Below the pieces are notes generated by a model, which was given only the letters and a program-made list of their open reading frames with translations, was not told the origin of the DNA and did no database searches. This document shows positions 54,452 to 64,000 of a DNA stretch of 64,000 bases, piece by piece. Each line of letters begins with the position of its first letter. The first letter of the stretch is position 1. Location of the stretch: positions 5,084,001 to 5,148,000 of the forward strand of contig JAUJPP010000006.1 in assembly GCA_030562195.1 (NCBI GenBank), given 5' to 3'. A program made the translations under genes and the position numbers. This DNA is from Nipponacmea schrenckii (lineage: Eukaryota > Mollusca > Gastropoda > Lottiidae).

Positions 54452-54720
54452 GTATATCATCTCAATTATGTTCAGTTACAGAATTTCAATTCAAATACAG
54501 TTTCACTATTGAGATCATACTTTAGTTATACAATCTCAATTACGTTCAATTACAGAATTTCAATTCAAATACAGTTTCACTATTGAGATCATACTTTAGT
54601 TATACAATCTCAATTACGTTCAATTACAGAATTTCAATTCAAATACAGTTTCACTATTGAGATCATACTTTAGTTAAACAATCTCAATTATAATTCATTT
54701 TCACTACCTTAGTCACTATC
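54452..54720. repeat. Satellite flanking a DNA transposon, right part
   Basis: About 3.5 copies of a ~74-bp unit (caattacagaatttcaattc + aaatacagtttcactattga + gatcatactttagttataca + atctcaatta). It shares gatcatactttagttata and atctcaa with the left array at 52870-53001, so both sides belong to one array split by the transposon. Confidence 0.85.
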
Positions 54721-54826
54721 ATAATTCAGTTATTTAACCTCAATAGTAATTCAGTTACACATATCTCAATAAAAACTAAAAAATTTTAAATTATTTAAAT
54801 TTACCAGTACAAATAATAAAACTTAC

Positions 54827-57800
54827 CATTAACTTTTCAATTTCATCCCCATGTTGTTGCTTTAAATCTTCAATTTCTTGACTGTGACTTTTTAACATCT
54901 TATTAATTTGAGATTCATGAACCTTTTCCATTTCTGGGAATAAAAAGTGAGTAACAGATAAACGTCATGTTCAACTTAAAGCAAACACTGTAGGAAACAA
55001 ATGTTGTTTCGTATGTCTCACAGCAATATCAAAGCTGAATGTAACGTTGAAAAATCAGATTATTTAAGTTATAAGCAAATAAATTCCAGAACACATGCAA
55101 GAACCAAAACCCAAAATGATTTTAACACAGAAATCAATATATTGTATGCAAAGGGAGACAATTGGAGTTGATGGATAAATAAGCACCTCTTTTAGCCTCA
55201 TTAGATTCCATTTTACTTCCATCTACACCTTTCTGCAGTTCCAACAACTTTTGCTGAAAAATAACATTCAAATATTGATTTAGGAATAATTCTTGGGACA
55301 ATAAATGAGGGCCTCGCATACAAAACCATCACAATATCCAATTTTCAGACAAAAAGAAGACTTCTGCTTATTGAATAGCCACCAAAAATATTACATGAGC
55401 TAAGGAGAAGTCTTTTTCATACTATAACAATTTATAATAGTCACAATCACAAGAATTTATTTTGGAAAGGGACACGTTGGCAAATCGGTTGACCAATCAT
55501 ACTTAAGCCCCAGAAAAGGAAAGTGATAGTGGCCACAATTTACAGTCAATATTTAAGCCATTTCTGTCTAGAATTATCTGCGTTTGAAAATGACAACACA
55601 TCATTTCTTGTAACTCTATGCTATATATAAGACATTTATAGCCATAGAGTATTTTTGTGCATTTCTAGTACTACTAAAGATTTACATATAATCAAGATCC
55701 AAATCAACACCTAAATTGGCAAACCTGTCTCTTTAAGGTGCATACCTGGCTTTCCATACTAGCGTTATCCAACCTGTTTTGAAATTGTTCATGACTATGT
55801 CTAGCTTGAGTTAAGTCAATCTCTAATCTGCTTATAACTTGTCTCATATCTCTTATCTTCTCATCTCTCATAACAATATCATCTTTTAATTTCTCAGCAT
55901 CTAGCAGATTTTTCTGCAATCAAAACCAATATGTTATTCAATTAAAGATTGTTTCATGGCTGTGTTAACACTGACCAATACATCAATCTGTTTCAGCCTA
56001 CCCTTAGCTGCATTACAAAGCAATGGTCTTTCTAACTTTCTTTTGCTGAGAGTCAATGGCTTACAGGTCATTGTTAGATCCTCACTTAGTTGGTATTGAA
56101 AATCAAAGATACGTTAACATCCATTTATTGCAAAGTCAACTTAGGTTTACAAGTATCTTTTCTACCAAATGGAACTTGGCAAAATCCTCTTGGATTATCA
56201 GTACCGATTTCAAACATGAAGAATGATGACTTTCACAAGATGTCTGACATAAGCATCCACAACAACCATCTGTCTGAAGTAATTAAGTAAATGCCAACAC
56301 CGTCTTCAGAGTAGATATGAAATTTTTTTCAAATTAACAAATGAAAGATATACCTTAGCTACTTCTGCAGCAGATCTATATTTTTGATTCTCTAATGTTT
56401 TAATTTCTAATTGTTTATAAAGTTGTTGCATTTTCTCCTCTTTTTCTTCTAGATCTGGACAATACAAATCAATACAATAGTTTAAGAATTTTGGAGATAG
56501 GACGAAAAGAAACATAAGCTTACTAGTACAGTGAACAAAAATATAATCTATCATAGCTTAAAGAGAAGACACTGCGTATTATCTAAGGTGAAAGCTTTTT
56601 TCCAGATCTACTTGAGGGGAAGACAATAATTCTTTACCCATTGGAATTATAAAGAACATCAAGGGATTCAATAATAATTATGCTTTCAAGTTCAACAATC
56701 ATGGTAAAATTATTTTACCTGATTGTACAGCTAATAACTTTTCACTCAGACTGCTAAGATCTTCTTTAGCAGATAGTAATGCCTTCTCTAGCTTCTTTTT
56801 TCCCCTATAAATAATTTGTATATACATATACCAATTTGTTAATTACGTTTAATTACAGCTGGGCCATGTTTAAGTGGTCACTGAAAATATGGAAACCCCC
56901 AACATCTGCATGTTTTAGACTTGGATTAGAATTAGGAGTAGAATATATCTAATATAAAATTATTCATTAAAACAAAGATCAGGTTTCAGTTTTAGCACAG
57001 CTGTGATTGACTAACAATCCTGAACCAAGCATTTAGTTTAGACCCCTTTTATATTGTCCTTTGGTATTAGCAAGGTCTGTCGGAAATAATAAATATATTG
57101 TGATACTGTGATCTGTGCATATCAATATTGACGATATGTTACCCTTCTTTCACTTCTTTCCCTGATTGTGATTGTCGTAATTTCACAACTATAAAAAACT
57201 TTTGAATCATGTACAGCATGGCATCCACTGTAAAAATGTCAAGTTTTGTACAAACTTTTACTTTGGTGAATAAAGAAATGGGACATACTATTTCTTTGTC
57301 ACTCTCATTAAGTTTTAACAGGATAGTATGCATAACAGAACCTACTATGAATTATGGTGAATTAGAAACTCAACCACATTTTGCAATATATTGCAATATG
57401 CAGCCAGAATATTAGCACAAACGAATCTGTCATAAGAAATATTATATGAAGAAGTGAAAAGTGGTAAAAGATTTGCTGTGCAAAATACATTCACAAAAAC
57501 AAGAGGAGACAATTCAAACAACAAATGTAAGAAAGACATCAATACAAAACATTAAAATATCACACCACATATTTTTTATAACTTACTTGCCATCTCCTTG
57601 AGCAGATCTTTTATAGAAATATTATAATGAAAAGTTGACATAATTTTTAAAAATGATCATGTAATAAGATAAAACAAGTTTGTTGGCAACTAGTTATGTT
57701 GACGTCTGCTAAGACAAATATGGTATGATGTAGACAATCAAATGGCCAAAGCTTTTACAGGTTGGATTCCGATCAAAACAAACCCCTAAGATTATTAAAT

Positions 57801-60800
57801 TTTTATCATTTCATTAAAATCAGGAAAAGTAAACTACAAAATGCGTTCCATTGTTTCGAACAGTAGTGTACTACAAAATTGTGTTCCATTGTTTCGAACA
57901 GTAGTGTACTACAAAATTGTGTTCCATTGTTTCGAACAGTAGTGTACTACAAAATTGTGTTCCATTGTTTCGAACAGTAGTGTACTACAAAATTGTGTTG
58001 TATTTACCCTAATGTAGTTTCAGAAATATTCACATCTTAGCCTTGTACAAAATATTGTGTATAAACTTGTGTTCCATTGTTTATACCAAAGTAGTAGTGT
58101 ACTACAAAATTGTGTTGTATTTACCCTAATGTAGTTTCAGAAATATTCACATCTTAGCCTTGTACAAAATATTGTGTATAAACTTGTGTTCCATTGTTTA
58201 TACCAAAGTAGTAGTGAACTACAAAATTGTGTTGTATTTAGCCTAATGTAGTTTCAGAAATATTCACATCTTAGCCTTGTACAAAATATTGTGTTAAACG
58301 GTCCTTGTTTAACCAAAGTAGTAGTGAACTACAAAATTGTTACCTAATGTATTTCAGAAATATATATATTTAAGCCGTTAATAAAAGGGACATTCTTTTT
58401 TTTAGTTTATTTTCACATAATGAATGATATTCTTTATCTTATTTTATATCACCAAGACGAGTAGCTAGTCCACGTGCTACATCTAATGATTCATCTATTT
58501 TGTTGGAAACGTCTGCTAAATCTACATCAGGTGTATTGGGTACATCATCTTCGAAATTTCTTATGCTATCCAAGAAAAACTGTAACATGAAAAGTAAGTA
58601 CAGAATCATTCTAACTGTTTGTTTAAGAATAAAATAATAGAATGTTGCAGGGATTTTTTCCTATTTTCCATCAGATTTGCTAAAAAAAAGATGTATCGTT
58701 TGAATGATATATTATGTTGACAAACCATGTTTGAGTGTGATATCAATTAGTGCTAGAATGAGATATCAGTGAATCCCTGTATCGTGATACCGCTGTATCG
58801 TGATACAACATGACATGAATCGATACATGCTTGGTCTTGTATTGATACTTGTCTATATACTTAGTTTATTTCATAAAAGGTGGCTATTTTTTAGTAAGTC
58901 TGCGATTGAATCACAAATTGTTTTCGCTGATTTGAAGGTTATAGGCTACAAGATAATGAAATTAACCATTCCTATCAACTTATTTACCAATATATATAAG
59001 TACATGTATGAAAGTCATATGGTTATTAAAACTTTGAAGATAAGCTTCCATTACCCCAAATGACGATACGTCCCTCTGACCAGCATCATTTACAAGGGGA
59101 AACCGGGTTAAAAAATTTGAAGATATTATCTTGGTGTTTGCCAGGATTGAACCTTAAAGTAAGCTTGAAAGCATTTAACTCACAGAGTCATCATGGCTCC
59201 TCTGGCCTTGCTACAAGGTAACATTTAATAGATCTCATGTTTCTAACCTCTAAGATGCCTTTCAATTCAATTTTTAACTGCAAGAGGGCATATACGATAA
59301 CATACCTCATTGACCTGCTGTAACAATTTAAGTTTTTGTGAAGAAACTTCTTGAAAACCAACAATAAAGACTGTCACTTGAGCTTGATACTGAAATAGGA
59401 ATAAAGTGTTCAAGGAAGATAAACCATGTAAAGTTCAAGCTTTTAGAGCCAACAACATATAACAATGTCTAAGCACAAATCACTATTTTCATTGGGTTTT
59501 TCTGATCTTTTTACATGTATCAGGTCACTGATAGCATTGATGTATACCATTCCATTGGACCATAAATATAATTAGCAGCTTTCGCACCAGTGTTATCACA
59601 TAAGACATCTGATGGAACAATGGAATAATGCAGAATGTAGCCATACCGTCTAAATACACATAAAAACTAGCTTTTCAGTAAGTAAGGTGGTAAAGTGAAA
59701 AATGGAAAACATGGAACATGAACCTAAATGTTTGCATTATCACAATATGATTCAAGTTTCCAAAAAAAACTCAATCATATTAAGCAATGCATCTAAAGCG
59801 TTCATGTTATTTTAGAATATTTTTTTCACCCACCTTTTTCTTTTTTACTTGATCTTGGAGTAAACCAGCCAATTCAGCCTAAAATTTTGAAAAAAATATC
59901 TGGTAAAGCAAGTATTGAAATGAAATGAATGGAGTTTTGCTTCCTACACTCCTGCACCTTGTGGAGCAATTATTGAGACATTGATTCAAGAATGTGTTTT
60001 AACTAGCTAATATAAGTAACTCTGTCAGCTGACCTAGTATCGTATGACTTTCTACTTACAATGTCACTGACAAATTCCATATTAGATCCAAATTCTGTAT
60101 TATATTCATCTGTCATTTCAAAATTCTCACATATCTATAACAGAAAACAACCATCAATAAATATTTCTATATCAGTTTTAACAAGAAAGTGTCTTAAAAA
60201 GATAATAGGCATTAGAATGAACTTAAAATTTGAAAATTTTAAACTTGGCCAGTAAGAGCTCTATTCAACAGTAAATATACCTGCTGCCATAAATAACATA
60301 AAAAATAAATAAATATCCAAAAACTTAGTAATTATCCAAACAGATGCATTTGATTATAGAGAAATCTCACAATAAATGGTTAAGCGTTTTTTCAAAAATG
60401 ATTTAGTTTTGTGACTTTTCCAGGGATTCTGTAAGGTAAGTTCAGTGATAAATATATACTCATATTGACCATTCTTGAGATCTTAAATTTTTTCTTCATC
60501 CTAAGACGCAGTATCCCTTTAGCGATTTATAATGTTTTTAACAATTTAATTTTAATAAGTCATAATCATTAAAACTTTCACATAATCACAGTGACAGTTT
60601 AGATATAGTCCAGGATAATATTGATGTAAAGCCAATTGATGATAGTTTAATAGATGGACTGATGAAAAAAAAATGTTATTGGACCGTAGTAACTTTATGT
60701 ATGTACAAAATCACATTAAAAGAAGAATCTCAGTGAAAAATTTGATTTTTACTATTAAACAGATCTATCTAAGATGCCCAGAGATGTTCAACTTACATTT

Positions 60801-60943
60801 TCAACTCTGTTCATCACTTTCTCCAACTCTTCCTTGGTTTCATTAGCTACTCTCTGGGCAAATGCCCTAGAGTTCTTATCTATAACAGCCTGAGCAGGGG
60901 CATCCCCACGGTCTAGAATCGACATTGTACCTAGATAGTTCAT
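54827..60943 (-). CDS. Coiled-coil protein, N-terminal exons; 3' end not placed
   Basis: Exons from the 5' end: 60943-60797, 60134-60060, 59878-59834, 59389-59306, 58579 to about 58453, 57607-57587 (21 bp), 56804-56719, 56454-56354, 55913-55746, 55253-55187, 54933-54827. All junctions join in phase except between the fifth and sixth, where one exon or border is missed (see findings). Roughly 335 codons are visible. The start is either MNYLGTM at 60943 or MSILDRGDAPAQAV at 60925, the same frame. The first 170 residues are helical without strong heptads (AFAQRVANETKEELEKVM, VTVFIVGFQEVSSQ). From the seventh exon on it is classic coiled coil (KALLSAKEDLSSLSEKL, EEKMQQLYKQLEIKTLEN, RDMRQVISRLEIDL, SHSQEIEDLKQQHGDE). 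The last exon ends at a good donor in phase 0; reading through it stops after 12 codons. Family not recognised. It may be the 5' half of the 23.5-44.6 kb gene. Confidence 0.7.
57833..58372. repeat. Two-tier minisatellite: 38-bp then ~120-bp units
   Basis: Four near-identical 38-bp units (actacaaaattgtgttccat + tgtttcgaacagtagtgt) are followed by three ~120-bp units. The longer units extend the same motif with gtatttaccctaatgtagtt, cagaaatattcacatcttag and ccttgtacaaaatattgtgt. It fills most of the intron between coiled-coil exons 58579-58453 and 57607-57587. Confidence 0.92.
59046..59170. repeat. SINE-like family B, partial copy
   Basis: caaggggaaaccgggttaaa, aatttgaagatattatcttg and ccaggattgaacct correspond to the distal words of the copy at 61078-61345 (ggggaaaccgattgaaaaat, gaacgttgtcaggattgaac). 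It is degenerate. A second fragment, the opposite end of the family, lies at 59915-59975 (aaatgaatggagttttgctt, cctgcaccttgtggagcaat). Confidence 0.55.
60194..60521 (+). mobile_element. MITE family A, copy 5
   Basis: It starts taaaaagataataggcatta and ends cctaagacgcagtatccctt. The interior matches the other copies (aacttggccagtaagagctc, gatgcatttgattatagaga). It has a deletion in the ccagattttaagg segment. Intron 2... that is, it lies between the first two exons of the 54.8-60.9 kb gene's coding region (after exon 60943-60797). Confidence 0.8.
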
Positions 60944-61077
60944 CTTGATGTATGACTGTTTAACTCAATATTTAAAATTACTCTATTCTTAACACTAAAA
61001 CATCTTTAACTTCATTTAACAACATTATCTTTAATCTGAAGAAAATAAATCAATAAGAATATTTCAATCAATAGGAA

Positions 61078-61345
61078 AATGAAATGAAAGGAGATTTAAG
61101 TCTTATCCATCTGCACCTTATGAGGTGATGAAGAATGGCAATGCCATGTAGTGTGCAATGAGGAATGGCAATTTCAAACTGTCAAGGGATCTTTAACATG
61201 CACAGTCTGTAGCACTAGGGGCAACAGTTTTTTGTCTCATTAGAATGATTAGACGCTAAGAACAGTTCAGCATGGGGAAACCGATTGAAAAATCTGAAGT
61301 TCATTTAGAACGTTGTCAGGATTGAACTGTAAATTTCAGGTAACT
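61078..61345 (-). mobile_element. SINE-like family B, copy 2, inverted
   Basis: Reverse-complement order of the 33018 copy: aatgaaatgaaaggagattt, catctgcaccttatgaggtg, catgtagtgtgcaatgagg, caagggatctttaacatgca + cagtctgtagcac, then ggggaaaccgattgaaaaat. It lies upstream of the coding start at 60943. Confidence 0.75.
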
Positions 61346-63010
61346 GAACAAGTTTCTGCTCCTTCAAACTTATGTTATTTGAAAATATTGTTTAGAACAA
61401 ACAATATGAAAATAACTTTAAATATAAATTTTAAAATCAAAATTCTGTTAAGATGTATGATAAGATTCCCATAAAATGCACTGGACTAGGTCATAAGGTC
61501 AAAAACAAATACTTATAAGAGCTGTTAAATTCATGTTATAAAGGTATTTCCTTATGTGTATTTGTAGAATCTGTTTAATTTTCCTATATGTGAAATCTTT
61601 GCATCAGTGAAATGATCTTATGAAAAATAAAATGAGAACTTTGAACAAAACATACCTGTTACTTGTAGTCTATATCTAGTCTATATCATAATATCATAAT
61701 ATCTGAAAACATTTAACCAATAAACTTACAATATTGTACAATATAATTTATATGTCATTCCTTGCATATTTCACATTTAACATAATATTAAAACTAAAGT
61801 AAGGGGTACAAATTCGTATATCCCAATATATATCACTACTGATCTAAACCTATCCTGAATGATCAATGTAACAAACAATTTCCATGTGGATTAAACTAAT
61901 CCTAATAAGGTGTAGGGATTAAGGATTAGATTAGATTCTCTGCCAAAATAACTTATAAAATATACCATAAATAAATGATATATATATTTGTTACATTTCT
62001 ATTTTTGTAGTGAATTTGGTTTGGTTGGCTATTTCCAATTTTATTCCATTTAGTACCAGTACCCTTTCATTCACTTTTGTGATTCTTTCAAAATAATATA
62101 GGGTTCATATATAAAAGAACAAAGAATTGAGCCATACATAATGAGAAATTTAGTTGGATCATAGTTGGATAATATAGCATCAAACTCTAAGAAACACTAT
62201 GTTTCAGATTCTATTTTAATAGTACTATATCCCTCTACAATTTTTATATTGAGCACTATATTAATTGTGGAAATATTTGTTATTGTAAAAGCTAAGCTAT
62301 TTTAATTTCACAGTAATATTTAACAACCTTCCCTTCTTTGTTTTAATGACTGTAAAAATTTATGTAACTGATTTAGAAAAGTGAGTGATCTAATAGAATA
62401 GTGAGTGATGTAATAAATAAAGGGAAGTGCAAACATTGTAGGCTATTTATTAGATACAATGGACTGCCTGATACAAACAAGAGTAGAAATGATACTGAAT
62501 GGCCTTTTGTAAGCCAATATCATCAATGTGTGCATGAATTAATTAATCAGCCTCAAAATTCTAATGGAAATGATAGTATTCGATTAACCTTGCAAGATAA
62601 ACAAACAACCATGTAAACACAAGAGCAAATAGCATCTTGTTATTGTTTATTTAGAAGTCAAACAAGAATTTCACGTGGAATTTCATTTCACATGGAAAGT
62701 TACAAAAAAATCATCACAATTTGACTTTCAGTACCAGAAGCCTATTTTTTGAAAGCCAATTCACACAAAAAATAATTGTTTAAAAGTTTAATAGATGACA
62801 GAGTGAAAATAGTAAAGTTTAAAAAGTTGAATAAATAATGAAAGAACGGAATTGATTCATATCTTTATTTCACGTCTGATTATCGAATCCACAACTTAAT
62901 GGTTAAAGATCTATAACATGATCTCAAACTGGTGTTAAATCTTTCAAATACTCAATAATTACCTATTAATAATTTATCAAGTCTAATAATTTGTTTTTTT
63001 ATAAGTTATC
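61346..63010. other. Probable 5' UTR/intron of the 60.9-kb gene, no coding exon seen
   Basis: On the minus strand, an acceptor just upstream of the start codon (gagttaaacag|tcatac, about 60955) pairs plausibly with a donor near 61658 (taacag|gtatg), suggesting a spliced 5' UTR. The open frame at 62401-62616 (+) has no recognisable domain and is not called. Confidence 0.4.
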
Positions 63011-63046
63011 TTGGCCGCCATCTTGACGGGCACCTGCTGTCACGTG
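63011..63046 (-). promoter_or_regulatory. YY1-type motif and E-box, probable promoter
   Basis: The minus strand reads CAAGATGGCGGC (63025-63014), an exact match to the YY1 core, about 16 bp from CACGTG (63041-63046). The local sequence (63010-63110) is the most GC- and CpG-rich of the surrounding kilobases. In animal promoters this YY1 orientation is typical just downstream of the start site in the direction of transcription. That fits the minus-strand gene whose coding region begins at 60943. Confidence 0.5.
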
Positions 63047-63789
63047 ATCTTGTTGCCAGTCAACGGACGCTAAATTGAATTTCCGTCTGGAAGAAAAAGA
63101 CTTGCGTGGGAGTTTTAAATCTCGATTATTTAGGCACAAACGAGATTGAGGTTACTGAACTGGTTGGACTTAAAATATAAACTACCAAAATAACAATCTA
63201 GCTTAATTTTTGGGATCTAAGAGATAAATGACATAGAAATCTCTCACGGTGTTCTTTATGCTATCATTCTCATTTGAAGGTACATAACTCTATGAATGGA
63301 TATTGGACATCTTGTTCGACCAAGTACATGACAATGGAACATCTTAAAGCTATCATGCTTCAATTTCGCTTAAATTATTTAAGAAAATATTTAGACTTTA
63401 AAGCTTTATTTATTAGAAGAACTCTCTTAAGAACATGAATAGACATTTTTCAAGAACAATTTAACTGTTAAACCTTTTCAATTTTGTATTTTCCAGGTTC
63501 TAGCTGTCATACCTACCTTCTGTAGCCAGACACCAGAAAAATTAGGCTGCTTAATGAGTAATGAGCATCCAAGTAATGTCCTTGGCATATAACATCACAT
63601 TTTATCAAGTCCTTGAAGCACTGGCCTTTCATATTCGAATATTTTATTTATATTATAAAATTTCATAACAAAATGATGTACTCTAATGTTGAATGCATAG
63701 CTTCTATTGTGACCTAGATCAGTGCTTCTACAGGAGAATATCTCTGATAACACCTAATACAAACAGGATTAAAGACACAATAGTGTTTT

Positions 63790-64000
63790 CATCTATAGAT
63801 TGGGCCAATGAAGAAGAGCAGCACCATGCAGTGTGCATTGATAGGAATTTCCCTAGGCAGACCGTCTAACATGCACAAGGGGCCTTGGTTTATTGTCACA
63901 GCCAAACCTCTATTACTGACACAGGAAACCAAATTGTAAGTTGAGAGTTGCCATATTTCCCTATGCTGGTATCAATCCAAAAGCTACTCAGGTAGGGAAA
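63790..64000. mobile_element. SINE-like family B, copy 3, running off the window
   Basis: ccatgcagtgtgcattgata, cgtctaacatgcacaagggg + ccttggtttattgtcac and gctggtatcaatcc follow the inverted family order. It is degenerate and cut by the window end. Confidence 0.6.

Noticed and set aside
62401..62616. 71-codon plus-strand frame with KCKHCRLFIRY, suggesting a small zinc-binding peptide
   Set aside because: Only two closely spaced Cys plus scattered His; no second half of a zinc site and no splice or promoter context.

Overview
The window is eukaryotic, AT-rich and intron-rich, and reads like a lophotrochozoan, most probably a mollusc. The host genes are recognisable animal genes split into 20-500 bp exons with GT/AG borders. 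The repeats include tandem ~160-bp modules ending in an (ACGG)n tract and a short inverted GTGGGCGTATA terminus, the architecture described for 'pearl' elements of bivalves. Exon borders below were derived by hand from splice consensus, reading-frame phase and family resemblance. No transcript evidence was available.

Layout. 1-2.8 kb (+): the 3' end of a secreted M12B/ADAMTS-like metalloprotease with a mucin-like tail, preceded by a 21-bp minisatellite in an intron. 4.0-7.7 kb (-): DENND10 (FAM45), complete in 8 exons. 8.85-10.1 kb (-): a broken Penelope-like reverse transcriptase. 11.66-16.8 kb (+): mitochondrial sulfide:quinone oxidoreductase SQOR, complete in 10 exons. 18.4-22.6 kb (+): a CARD protein with a TRADD-N-like domain, a probable death-fold adaptor. 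23.5-44.65 kb (-): an unrecognised coiled-coil protein of about 1290 aa in 32 phase-consistent exons. 48.9-50.9 kb (-): a two-exon Myb/SANT-like DNA-binding protein. 54.8-60.9 kb (-): a second coiled-coil transcription unit. Its last visible exon ends in phase 0 and could splice into the 44-kb gene, in which case the Myb/SANT gene is nested in an intron. A probable promoter for that unit lies near 63 kb.

Much of the rest is repeats: minisatellites with periods of 21, 24 (coding), 30, 36, 39, 44 and ~38/125 bp; a 118-bp higher-order repeat made of four ~30-bp subunits; four pearl-like elements; five copies of one ~320-bp MITE; a 576-bp element with 70-bp inverted ends; a ~1.45-kb DNA transposon inserted in a satellite; and several SINE-like relics. 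The genes do not form a functional cluster. I see no tRNA or rRNA gene, CRISPR array or prokaryote-style operon.
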